Program-made: the position numbers and the translations under genes | Part shown: one piece after another, positions 45,028 through 53,618 of the stretch | How the letters are laid out: the number at the start of each line of letters is the position of its first letter | Numbering within the stretch: position 1 is the first letter of the stretch | The notes under the pieces: model-generated | What the model saw: only the letters and a program-made list of their open reading frames with translations | What the model was told of the DNA's origin: nothing | Database searches by the model: none | Assembly (NCBI RefSeq): GCF_037976825.1 | Contig: NZ_CP150269.1 | Location: forward strand, 5,407,501-5,471,500 | Reading direction: 5' to 3' | Length of the DNA: 64,000 nt | Origin: Paenibacillus sp. FSL K6-1330 | Lineage (GTDB): Bacteria; Bacillota; Bacilli; Paenibacillales; Paenibacillaceae

Positions 45028-46638
45028 TTACCGATTACCGTAACGCTCCAAGGCTTTTTGCTGTATTTCCAGAGCTTCGGCAAGACCCATGGATTCAATG
45101 GTTTTCACATACTTGTCAAACTGATCCAAAGGCTCGGCGCCCATGACGAACTTCAAGTACATCTCGTCCTTGTAAGTGTTGATGTCCGTCATGATTGAAG
45201 CATAGCGGCTGCTCTCGGATTGGGTCGGCGTTGTGCGCGGCATTTTCTTTTCCATGGTCGGCTCTGCCCAGATGATCTTGGACTCCAACTGATCCGGCTC
45301 GGTCGTGTATTGTTGATCGAATCGTATATCAAGCATGAACGGTCCGCTGAAGGTTGCGCGGTTATGCTTGGACATGGACTGGATCAATGGCAGTCCGGAA
45401 GGATCTTTCAATACTTCGGGCTTAAATATCGGCTTGCCGTCCTCCATCGCGTAGCTGACGCCCTCTTTTCCGAAATTAAACAACAGGGCGCCTTCCTCGG
45501 AATAGCCGTAATCCAGCCACTTAACCGTTTCAATCGGATTTTTGTTGCTGGTGGTAACGGCTGCCCCGATTCCATTAAATGCATAGTCCTTATATCCCCA
45601 AATCTGCTTATCGCCTTGGTTCATCACAGGATAGGGGGCTGCCACCAATCTGAAGTTCGGATCTTTATCCTTCATCAGCGTTCCATACTTGCCAATCCCG
45701 CTGCCGGTGTATAGAATCGCTGATCCGATTTGCCCGCCCGTAATCTTGGCCTCCAGCATTTTCTCATCGGTCGTCGCAAAGTCCCGATCAAGTAAGCCTT
45801 CTTTGTACCACTGGTTCATGAGCGTCAGGAATTCCTCGAACCTCGGGTCCGTCGGGCCGTATTTAACCTGTCCTGCCTCTTGGTAAAATCCGGCATTAAT
45901 TCCCCATGCCCCGAGAAAAGCGGTCGTTGTATCGACATCTCCTTTCGTCAGATACAAGGGAATCTCATCCGCCTTGCCATTGCCATTCGGATCTTGTTCC
46001 TTAAAAGCCTTCAACACGTTGTACCATTCATCAATCGTTGTCGGCATCGAAAGCCCCAGCTTATCTAACCAATCCTGCCGGACCGTCGGTCCGAGAAATA
46101 CCTTAAGCTTGTCGTCGGTGCGCAGGAACGGGAACACATATATGCTGCCGTCATCGGTCGTAATTTCCTTCTTCCACTCCGGATGCTCCTCAAGCACCTT
46201 TTTAAAGTTCGGGGCGTATTGGTCGATCAAATCATTGAGTTTGATGATTTTGCCGTCCTTGATCGCCTTCTCCGGTCCCCCCGGGTAACCGGCCCATGAA
46301 TACTCGATCACGTCCGGGAGCTTATCCGAGGTCATCATGAGGTTGAACTGCTCCGTAGCCTGCTGGCCCTGCGGAGGATGCTGAAAATCCACTTTCACCC
46401 CGGTTATCCTCTCCAGTTCCTTATAAGCCTCGATTTCGTTATAACTTTTCATCGTAGCGGACACTTGGCTAACGATTTGCACCCAATACGTCAGTTCCGA
46501 TAGAACCGGAGGGGATTCCGGGTCCAACGCTGCCTCCGGTTGTTCCTTGGCAGAGCCGCCGCAGCCTGCTGTTATGGCGATGGTGGCGGCAAGCAAAACC
46601 ATCCAGAATACTTTAAACCTGTTGACCTTCATTATCAT
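45028..46638 (-). CDS. Oligosaccharide-binding lipoprotein (LipO-like)
   Basis: Extracellular binding protein of the importer. The signal sequence ends with the lipobox ITAGC (Cys about 25). The mature protein shows LTYWVQIVSQVSATMKSYNE, PDVIEYSWAGYPGG, DPNGNGKADEIPLY and KKMPRTTPTQSE, typical of the large LipO/YtcQ-type binding proteins paired with LplB/YtcP permeases. 536 residues. GGGAGG precedes both the first ATG (46638) and a second two codons later; either could be used. First gene of the operon running to GH88. Confidence 0.93.
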   Translation of the reverse strand: MIMKVNRFKVFWMVLLAATIAITAGCGGSAKEQPEAALDPESPPVLSELTYWVQIVSQVSATMKSYNEIEAYKELERITGVKVDFQHPPQGQQATEQFNLMMTSDKLPDVIEYSWAGYPGGPEKAIKDGKIIKLNDLIDQYAPNFKKVLEEHPEWKKEITTDDGSIYVFPFLRTDDKLKVFLGPTVRQDWLDKLGLSMPTTIDEWYNVLKAFKEQDPNGNGKADEIPLYLTKGDVDTTTAFLGAWGINAGFYQEAGQVKYGPTDPRFEEFLTLMNQWYKEGLLDRDFATTDEKMLEAKITGGQIGSAILYTGSGIGKYGTLMKDKDPNFRLVAAPYPVMNQGDKQIWGYKDYAFNGIGAAVTTSNKNPIETVKWLDYGYSEEGALLFNFGKEGVSYAMEDGKPIFKPEVLKDPSGLPLIQSMSKHNRATFSGPFMLDIRFDQQYTTEPDQLESKIIWAEPTMEKKMPRTTPTQSESSRYASIMTDINTYKDEMYLKFVMGAEPLDQFDKYVKTIESMGLAEALEIQQKALERYGNR

Positions 46639-46821
46639 TTGCCTCCCTTTTCATTTGCATGTTGTGTGAACTTCTGGTTTGTTAAGCACCACCTTACTGA
46701 ACATTCTGGCGATTGAACACTGCCGTGTTTTCTAATTGTGCAGTATATTTTTAAGGCAGTACATTGTCTATATTTAATCTTGGACTGATTTATTTAACGA
46801 TAGATGGTCATTAAAGAGTTC

Positions 46822-46846
46822 AAGGGCGGCCGAATCGGCCGCCCTT
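46822..46846. terminator. GC-rich terminator-like hairpin after the M60 gene
   Basis: AAGGGCGGCCGA (46822-46833) pairs perfectly with TCGGCCGCCCTT (46835-46846). The T run is on the plus side (TTTT), so on the minus strand it may work as a pause or processing stem more than a classic terminator. The rest of 46639-46863 shows no gene. Confidence 0.55.
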
Positions 46847-46863
46847 TTCATCAATATAAGCTG

Positions 46864-49800
46864 CTAGGAAGCCGAGCTGCGGCTTCGGATGTAGTCTATG
46901 TCTCCAAGAAGAAGCTCCGCGAAGCCGGAATCGATATGCTTGCCTTGCTGCGCTTTGATGGCATTCTCCAGTGAAGTCAGCGCATCTTCGATGGCTTCGC
47001 TTCCGGCCGGGTACTGCTGGAGATCCGCGATTTTGGCCAATAAGCTTTGGGAGATGCCATGATTATCGATCCAGCCCTTCTCTTCCCCTGCTCTCACGAT
47101 ATCGTCGAGCTGTTCCTGATCGACAACGACTTCGAATGGGTATTCGCGAGCCGTGATATTCCCGGCTGCATCTTCGGCCGTAATCCGAAGGGTGTGCGGT
47201 CCGGCCGTTAGCGTTAACGCTTCTACAACCAGCGTATCAGGAGCTTCCTTACCATCCAGCTCCAAGGCGATATTGGATACACCGCTTAATGTGTCCGAGA
47301 TTTGAGGCGAAATGGTGATATGCTCGGTTTGGTATACGGACTGGGTCACGTTTGCCGTGATTTCCGGCCCGGTCCGGTCGATCTTCACCGTCTTGGAAGC
47401 CTCGTCGCTGGTCACGCCCGACATAGCGGCCGCTCGGGCATGTATCGTTGTCTGGCCTTCCGCTTCGACAAGTATGGGAGCCGTGTAATCCGTCCATTTG
47501 CCTTCGGATCCGATCTTGTACTGGCTTCGCATACCCGCCGCTTCAGCTTCCGCTGTCATGGCAACGGTGACCTTCACCGATCCACGGTTCCATTCGCCGT
47601 CCGTGTCGGCCTTGATCTCGGGAGGAGCGTTCAGCGTATGCGTCTCCCTCAGCCGCCACACCTCCTGCGAAGGCATCGGCAGATTGAGGGCGTCAAGGCG
47701 GGAACGAACTTCTTCTTTGGAATACGGCAGCGCCCATTTGTCAAAGAACTCCGTCAGATTCTCGCCTGCGATTGTGGATGCCATGACCACAAACGTATCG
47801 ATTTCCTCTTGGTTCGTCGCAGGCAGCTGCGATGCCGGCAGCTCCCGGTACGCCTTATGAAGCTCAGCGTAGAAATCCCATCCGTAAGCTAGCGACAGCT
47901 GACGGAACATCACAAGATAACCGAAGAGATCCAGCTGGCCCGAACTGCCGAACGACTTGTTTGGTATGTCGCTTTCGATATAATCAAATGCGCGGTCGTA
48001 GAAGTCCTTTCCTTCCGCGTTCCGAATCAATAAGTTGCTGCTGTTGCCGAATTTTTCTTGGACATATAAAGAATAAATATTAACGGTAATTTCGCCCGTT
48101 ACGTTCCAGTTCCAAGCTCCTTGCTGATATTCGTGGCCGGTCTCGTGCCAGAAGCCCCATCCTCCCTGAGTAACTCGGGATATGTCCACGGCATGGCCCG
48201 CTGAAGGATCGATGTGGAACATGATGGGATAGCCGGCATGCATATAACCCGCGCTAATCTGTCGATCCGCAACATAACGGAACGGAAGGTCTATACTCTT
48301 ATGCGGCAGCGGTTGATTCGGGGAAAGCCCTGCGACTTCCTCTGTGTAATCCACGATCGCGTCCCACTTCTCCAATAATTGCTGCGGATCTCCAAGCTGC
48401 CTGATATACTCGGACGGAAGCGTCAAGATCACTCTGCGTCCTTGAAGTTCTGACCATGGGGAAGGATAATATCGAATCGCGTCTTCCCATTCGTCAGAAG
48501 AGGTCTCACCAAGGATATAATACGGAGCACGAACTCCCCCGCTGATTTCAATATTCTTCTCAACGCCAGGCTGCGGCTTGGTCGGAATCAGGTAAATCAG
48601 GCCGCCATACGGGCTGCGAATCCGATTTTCACCCGGAAGAAGCGGCTTTCGCTGCGTTATGACCGGAGATCTTTCCCATTCCGTTTTACTTGTCAAATTG
48701 TCCGTGTGTGCCCCAACCTGCACATCCAGATGCTGCGTGCCTTCAGGGACCTGTACCGTCACCCATTCCCCGGCCGGCGCGTATATCCCCGTGCTGATCC
48801 AATTCTTTGGAACCGTCCCTTGACGTAAATAGTCAAAGGTTGAATAATCAAAATCCACGTGAACGGATTGTCCCGTCACTCGCGGGGCGTCCGCCGGAAC
48901 GGCTCCAGGAAATTGATCGGCATAAGGGGATTTGGGGGCCGTCAGATCATTGCCGATCCGCCCTAATTGAAAAGCTAACAAAGCACTGGTATAGGGCGCC
49001 TTGGAACGGTCCAGCGGAAACGTAAGCTGGGACTCCAAATCGCTGGCATCCTGCTCGATCACGGCATACAGCGGACTTTGAGGGGTGATGCTGCTGACGG
49101 TTCCACCAGTCACTGAAGCGATGACCTGCAGCTTCTTATCCGCGCCGGCACCAGGCCGCCCGACGTTCACCTGATCCGGCGACAGCGTTCCTGCCTCAAT
49201 CGCTTCGGCCTGCTCCAGCAGCTTTAGCGAGTGGTAATTGGCGGATTGCTCCGTCGTCAGTTTAGGCAGGGTTTCCGTTCGAGTCGATGCCGTATTGTTC
49301 ATTAAGCCGAGGCCCATCCGGTTCAAAAGACGCTGTACCGGGAAGTCCTCACTGAGCCTACCCGACCGGCCTTCATATGCATTCCCGAGAAAGACATGCG
49401 GATACTGCTCCATCACCCAGCCCTTTAAGGGAACAACGACATGACCGCCTTGCGCGACGTAGTCCTCGAGGACGTCGACCTCACTATCCTTCAAGGTGCC
49501 GTCAACATAAGCTACGGGGTAGCGGGACGGATCCAAGTGCTCAGGCGTGAATTGCTCCAACCGGACCAGATCGATCGGCACATCGGTTTCGATGGTATAA
49601 TTCTTCCACGTTGCCGACAACATGGGCAATCGGCCCTTGCCTTCCAATGCCTCCTGATAGGTCAACGTCTCGGAATCCTCGGTCAGCCACAGGAGGATGT
49701 TACGGGCCACCGTCTTCCGCTCATCGGTAATATCGGAGGTAAACTTGAAATAGGAATCGTCACCTGCAACAACGACTTTGCCTTTTCCGTAACGGGCAGC

Positions 49801-50106
49801 CGCGAGAATCGGCGTCGTATCGGGGTTCACCGCCAGGACGAAGGCTTGATCTCCGATGGCAGCTACTCCCCCGTTATACGTGGCCGACACCGTCGGATAA
49901 CCGGACAAACCCTTGTAAATAACATCAAGATCCTGTTGAGTCGCCATATTCGCGGCGGTGTTCGAGTCTAATAAATGAACATCAGCCTGCTCTGTCATAC
50001 CATCGGCCGCCATCAGTGTCTTTCCTGCTGGCGGAACGGCCACAAGCGCGCACGTAACTGCCAATAACAGCTTCAACCACTTTTTGGTGTGGAAACCCAT
50101 AGTCAA
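46864..50106 (-). CDS. Secreted M60-family zinc metallopeptidase (enhancin-like)
   Basis: Predicted extracellular glycoprotein-degrading protease. Signal peptide at about 1-34 (WLKLLLAVTCALVAVPP). The N-terminal third contains a ThuA/GATase-like part (AARYGKGKVVVAGDDSYF, EDYVAQGGHVVVPLKGW). The M60 core is centred on the zinc motif HETGH at about residues 654-658, followed 17 residues after the first His by the GE pair expected to supply the third ligand. Then come an Ig-like region (about 840-1000) and a helical FIMAH-type C-terminus (GWIDNHGISQSLLAKI). TTG 50106 (AAAGGAG 8 bp upstream) or ATG 50100 is the start. Characterised M60 relatives cleave mucins, which fits the fucosidase and GH123-like genes nearby. 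Confidence 0.88.
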   Translation of the reverse strand: MTMGFHTKKWLKLLLAVTCALVAVPPAGKTLMAADGMTEQADVHLLDSNTAANMATQQDLDVIYKGLSGYPTVSATYNGGVAAIGDQAFVLAVNPDTTPILAAARYGKGKVVVAGDDSYFKFTSDITDERKTVARNILLWLTEDSETLTYQEALEGKGRLPMLSATWKNYTIETDVPIDLVRLEQFTPEHLDPSRYPVAYVDGTLKDSEVDVLEDYVAQGGHVVVPLKGWVMEQYPHVFLGNAYEGRSGRLSEDFPVQRLLNRMGLGLMNNTASTRTETLPKLTTEQSANYHSLKLLEQAEAIEAGTLSPDQVNVGRPGAGADKKLQVIASVTGGTVSSITPQSPLYAVIEQDASDLESQLTFPLDRSKAPYTSALLAFQLGRIGNDLTAPKSPYADQFPGAVPADAPRVTGQSVHVDFDYSTFDYLRQGTVPKNWISTGIYAPAGEWVTVQVPEGTQHLDVQVGAHTDNLTSKTEWERSPVITQRKPLLPGENRIRSPYGGLIYLIPTKPQPGVEKNIEISGGVRAPYYILGETSSDEWEDAIRYYPSPWSELQGRRVILTLPSEYIRQLGDPQQLLEKWDAIVDYTEEVAGLSPNQPLPHKSIDLPFRYVADRQISAGYMHAGYPIMFHIDPSAGHAVDISRVTQGGWGFWHETGHEYQQGAWNWNVTGEITVNIYSLYVQEKFGNSSNLLIRNAEGKDFYDRAFDYIESDIPNKSFGSSGQLDLFGYLVMFRQLSLAYGWDFYAELHKAYRELPASQLPATNQEEIDTFVVMASTIAGENLTEFFDKWALPYSKEEVRSRLDALNLPMPSQEVWRLRETHTLNAPPEIKADTDGEWNRGSVKVTVAMTAEAEAAGMRSQYKIGSEGKWTDYTAPILVEAEGQTTIHARAAAMSGVTSDEASKTVKIDRTGPEITANVTQSVYQTEHITISPQISDTLSGVSNIALELDGKEAPDTLVVEALTLTAGPHTLRITAEDAAGNITAREYPFEVVVDQEQLDDIVRAGEEKGWIDNHGISQSLLAKIADLQQYPAGSEAIEDALTSLENAIKAQQGKHIDSGFAELLLGDIDYIRSRSSAS

Positions 50107-50207
50107 CCGTTCAACTCCTTTGTCGATGATTTCGTAATTAGCAATGAGAAACGAATAACTTCGATTCCACCTCCCCTGCGATCCCTTTCTCCCCACGTCC
50201 TAAATAT

Positions 50208-50273
50208 AAAACGGCCGCCCGGAACACCATACAGTCGATTTTTAAGATCGGACTGTATTTTTTCCGGACGGCT
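50208..50273 (-). terminator. Terminator of the threonine-degradation operon
   Basis: On the minus strand GCCGTCCGGAA pairs with TTCCGGGCGGC, enclosing an inner ATACAGTC-GAT hairpin, and runs into TTTTATATTT. It is 57 bp past the stop of the XRE-cupin gene. Confidence 0.75.
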
Positions 50274-50330
50274 CTGCCTTTTTTTAATATTCGGTTGACG
50301 GTAATCAAGCGGTGTGCCTGTTTTTGATAA

Positions 50331-50900
50331 TCAGCCCCTGGCTGCGGCATCCGCATAGAAGATAATCGTGTAAAATTTCGTTGTTTCATTACCAGGATTC
50401 ACGTACCGATGGGGCCGGTTAGCCGAGAAATGCACGGAGCTTCCGGCAGGCACGGTGTAGCTTTCGTCTTCTCGCCAGAGCTCCAGCTCCCCCTGATGCA
50501 CAAAAATATACTCCTCAACGCCATCATTATGAGCTTCAGATCCGTGATCGCAGCCCGGATCCATTATAACCATGTAGGACTCAAATTTAGTGCGCAGGTT
50601 GTAGGAGAACAAAGGGTATACCCGGTACGCGCCTTCAGCCTCGTGAAAAGGCTCCACGTCCTCCGGTGATACCACGGTTACTTCGGTTTCCGCCTCTTCG
50701 ATGAGCGTGGTGAATGAAATACCGAGGCCGCTAACGATGCGCCACAATACAGAGATCGTCGGATTGGAATCCCCCCGCTCGATCTGTCCCAGCATGGCTT
50801 TGCTTACACCGGTCAACTCGGCTACGTTATCGAGGCTGAGGCCCCGTGATTTGCGGATGGCTTGCAGATTTCTCCCTACCTTTTTATGAATGGGTTCCAA
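50331..50900 (-). CDS. XRE-family regulator with cupin domain
   Basis: Transcription factor of 189 residues: helix-turn-helix at about 9-60 (VGRNLQAIRKSRGLSLDNVA, LTGVSKAMLGQIERGDSNPT) and a C-terminal cupin (EEYIFVHQGELELWRED, AGSSVHFSANRPHRYVNPG) that would bind a small effector. The start is TTG at 50900; the AAGGAGG is farther away than ideal, so the start is less certain than the family. It is the third gene after kbl and tdh on the same strand and probably tunes threonine catabolism; the effector is unknown. Confidence 0.9.
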   Translation of the reverse strand: MEPIHKKVGRNLQAIRKSRGLSLDNVAELTGVSKAMLGQIERGDSNPTISVLWRIVSGLGISFTTLIEEAETEVTVVSPEDVEPFHEAEGAYRVYPLFSYNLRTKFESYMVIMDPGCDHGSEAHNDGVEEYIFVHQGELELWREDESYTVPAGSSVHFSANRPHRYVNPGNETTKFYTIIFYADAAARG

Positions 50901-50933
50901 GTGTAACCATATCCTCCTTCTGAAACTAAGCCG

Positions 50934-51905
50934 TTAACTGATCTTGCTCTGATCCGCTTGCGGCTTCTCCATAAGCTTTGACACCATATCATCGGTCATA
51001 TGGTTCAAATCATATTGTACATCAAATCCCCATTCTTCGCGTGCTGCAGTTGCATCGATGGAATCCGGCCATTCGTTCGCAATCGCCTGACGGACAGGAT
51101 CCACGTCATAGTCGAGGCTGAAATCCGGTATATGCCGGCGGATGCTAGCCGCAATCCCCTCAGGATCGACACTCATCGCCGTGACATTAAAGGCGTTACG
51201 GTGCTTCAGCTTGGACGGATCAGCTTCCATCAATGTCATGATGGCGGAAATCGCATCCGGCATGTACATCATGTCAAGGTAGGTCCCTTTATCAATATAG
51301 GAAGTGTAGCTTCCATTGCGGATGGCCTCTACATACATCTCAACCGCATAATCCGTCGTTCCCCCGCCCGGAGGCGCAGAGTGGGAGATCAGCCCTGGAA
51401 AGCGCAATCCGCGGGTATCCACTCCGAATTTATGGTAATAGTAGTCACATAACAGCTCGCCCGAGACCTTGCTGACTCCATACATCGTTAACGGGCGCTG
51501 CACCGTGTCTTGCGGCGTTGCTTTTTTCGGGGTATCCGCCCCGAATGCCGCGATGGAGCTCGGCGTAAAGAACTGGCAGGATAATGTCCGTGCCGTCTCG
51601 AGGGCACTTAACAAACCGCCCATGTTCAGGTTCCACGCCAGTGCCGGATTGGATTCTGCCTTGGCGGACAACAGGGCTGCAAGGTGGATAATCGCATCTG
51701 CTCGGTGTTCTTTAGCCGCTTCGTGGAATGCGTGGTGGTCGGTTACATCTAGTATTCTGAATGGTCCTGATTGGACCGTTTCATGATGGATTTGGCGAAT
51801 GTCCGTTGCGAGAACAGCTTCTTCACCGTATATTTGCCGCAATTTCACCACCAGGTCTGAGCCAATCTGACCGAGCGCACCGGTTACCATAATTCGTTTC
51901 ATCAC
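50934..51905 (-). CDS. tdh: L-threonine 3-dehydrogenase, SDR type
   Basis: Oxidises L-threonine to 2-amino-3-oxobutyrate with NAD+. Extended short-chain dehydrogenase of 323 residues: IMVTGALGQIGSDLVVKLR (Rossmann), AIIHLAALLSAKAESNP, SSIAAFG and the catalytic TMYGVSKVSGELL (Tyr-x3-Lys), then LRFPGLISH, which is characteristic of the SDR-type threonine dehydrogenase and not of the zinc-dependent MDR type. GTG 51905 or the ATG next to it (51902) follows AAGGGGGC. It starts 13 bp after kbl, its partner enzyme. Confidence 0.93.
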   Translation of the reverse strand: MMKRIMVTGALGQIGSDLVVKLRQIYGEEAVLATDIRQIHHETVQSGPFRILDVTDHHAFHEAAKEHRADAIIHLAALLSAKAESNPALAWNLNMGGLLSALETARTLSCQFFTPSSIAAFGADTPKKATPQDTVQRPLTMYGVSKVSGELLCDYYYHKFGVDTRGLRFPGLISHSAPPGGGTTDYAVEMYVEAIRNGSYTSYIDKGTYLDMMYMPDAISAIMTLMEADPSKLKHRNAFNVTAMSVDPEGIAASIRRHIPDFSLDYDVDPVRQAIANEWPDSIDATAAREEWGFDVQYDLNHMTDDMVSKLMEKPQADQSKIS

Positions 51906-51918
51906 TTGTGCCCCCTTA

Positions 51919-53109
51919 TTAGATCAGACCCAACTCGCGTCCGATGGTTTCATATGCGGAAAGTGCGCGATCCAGCATCTCCTTCGTATGAATGGCGGTT
52001 GGCATATTCCGAACTCTTCCCGTGCCTTTTGGTACCGTCGGGAACACGATCGATTTGACATACACGCCTTCTTCGTACAATCTGGTGCTGAATTTCTGGG
52101 TGGTTGTTTCATCTCCAATAATGCACGGCGTAATCGGAGTTTCGGTACGACCGACAGAATAGCCAAGACGCTTGAGTCCTTCCTGCAGATAACGGGTGTT
52201 CTCCCACAACTTCATTTGCAGATCTTTGCTGTTCTGCAGGATATCGATAGCGGTAATACAAGCGGCTACGGTGCCTGGAGGCAGCGCCGTGGAGAACAGG
52301 AACGGCCGGCTGCGGACCTTGAGCCAATCCACCAGATCCCGTGATCCAGCAACATACCCGCCGACAACGCCAACCGCCTTGGACAGCGTGCCGATCTGAA
52401 TATCTACCCGCTCCGACAACCCGAAATGCTTCACCGTACCTGCACCGCCGCCAAGAACGCCAGATCCATGAGCGTCATCCACATAAGTAATCAGATCATA
52501 GGTTTCGGCGATCTCCACGATTTCGGGGAGCTTCGCAATATCGCCATCCATCGAGAACACGCCATCGGTAATGACCATAATTTTGTTATATAAACCGGAT
52601 TCTCTCGCTTCTTGTGCTTTCGAACGCAAATCGTCCATGTCCGAATGGTTAAAACGAATAACCTTCGCCTTGGTCAATCGGCAGCCATCAATAATGGACG
52701 CATGGTTGAGCTCATCCGACAAAATCGCATCCCCGGCACCCATCACAGCCGAGATTGCCGCCATATTGCAATTGAAACCGGATTGATACGTCAGCACCGC
52801 CTCGGTTCCCTTGAACTGGGCAAGCTTCTCCTCAAGCTCTACATGAAGTGCAAGCGTTCCGTTAATGGAGCGAACAGCCCCGCTTCCAGTCCCGAAATCG
52901 GTCGTAGCCCGGATCGCCGCTTCTTTCAATCGCTCATCATTCGCCAGTCCGAGATAGTTGTTGGAAGATAAATTTACGAATTCACGACCCTGAATGGTAA
53001 TAAGCGGGCCATTCGGACTTTCAAGAGGCTGGATCGTATTATAGAGTCCTTGCTCCTTGAGTTCCGTTAGATTATCCTGTAAGAAAGCGCTTAACGATTG
53101 ACTGGACAT
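51919..53109 (-). CDS. kbl: Glycine C-acetyltransferase (2-amino-3-ketobutyrate CoA ligase)
   Basis: Splits 2-amino-3-oxobutyrate with CoA into glycine and acetyl-CoA, the step after threonine dehydrogenase. Alpha-oxoamine synthase fold: [48 protein letters not shown] and the PLP lysine K244 in [13 protein letters not shown]. 396 residues, standard. GGGAGG precedes the ATG. First gene of the kbl-tdh-XRE operon, with a good SigA-type promoter 57 bp upstream. Confidence 0.95.
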   Translation of the reverse strand: MSSQSLSAFLQDNLTELKEQGLYNTIQPLESPNGPLITIQGREFVNLSSNNYLGLANDERLKEAAIRATTDFGTGSGAVRSINGTLALHVELEEKLAQFKGTEAVLTYQSGFNCNMAAISAVMGAGDAILSDELNHASIIDGCRLTKAKVIRFNHSDMDDLRSKAQEARESGLYNKIMVITDGVFSMDGDIAKLPEIVEIAETYDLITYVDDAHGSGVLGGGAGTVKHFGLSERVDIQIGTLSKAVGVVGGYVAGSRDLVDWLKVRSRPFLFSTALPPGTVAACITAIDILQNSKDLQMKLWENTRYLQEGLKRLGYSVGRTETPITPCIIGDETTTQKFSTRLYEEGVYVKSIVFPTVPKGTGRVRNMPTAIHTKEMLDRALSAYETIGRELGLI

Positions 53110-53165
53110 TTGAAATTCCTCCCGTGAATCCGAAGTATCTTAACGTACATATCATTTACCATTCC

Positions 53166-53194
53166 ATTGTATGCAAAAAGTCACACGCATGCAA
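53166..53194 (-). promoter_or_regulatory. SigA-type promoter of kbl-tdh
   Basis: Minus strand TTGCAT (53194-53189), 17-base spacer, TACAAT (53171-53166). Near-consensus -10 and suitable distance to the kbl start. Confidence 0.7.
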
Positions 53195-53421
53195 TATCCT
53201 GTACAAAAATATGTTATATTGCATAATAGATATAAAGAAGCCCTGCTTCCTCAACTGGGACAGCCCCGAACCTTATCCAATAATATTAAAGAGCCATGAT
53301 TTTCGCGGCGATAAATGAATTAAGGCTCTTGTCACCCGACAGAAGCTGATGATGATGATGTCGGATGACGGACACTCAGCCGATTCCTTCCTCTTCATTT
53401 CCTTCTTTAATCTCATTATTC

Positions 53422-53468
53422 TTCAATTCTAAAATCCCATCATAGGATGATGGGATTTTAGAATTGAA
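53422..53468. terminator. Long perfect inverted repeat between GH38-like gene and kbl
   Basis: Two 21-base arms (53422-53442 and 53448-53468) are exact reverse complements around TAGGA. It could end transcription from the GH38-like gene, 151 bp upstream, although no clear T run follows. The remaining 53195-53618 contains a 68-codon minus-strand frame at 53376-53582 that I do not recognise and that runs through this hairpin, so it is probably not a gene. Confidence 0.6.
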
Positions 53469-53618
53469 TTTTGATACGCATTTATTATTTACGAACGTTT
53501 TCCGCGTTTTGGTGGCGAGATCCCTAATTCTGTCAGTGAACTGCTGAACAGTTTGAATATTTTTTCTTCTGTTCGTTTGCAAATTTCCCGAACTGTGATG
53601 ATGATATCACAGTGATCG

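Noticed and set aside
53376..53582. 68-codon minus-strand frame
   Set aside because: Basic, unrecognised, and runs through the 21-bp perfect inverted repeat; no convincing ribosome site seen.
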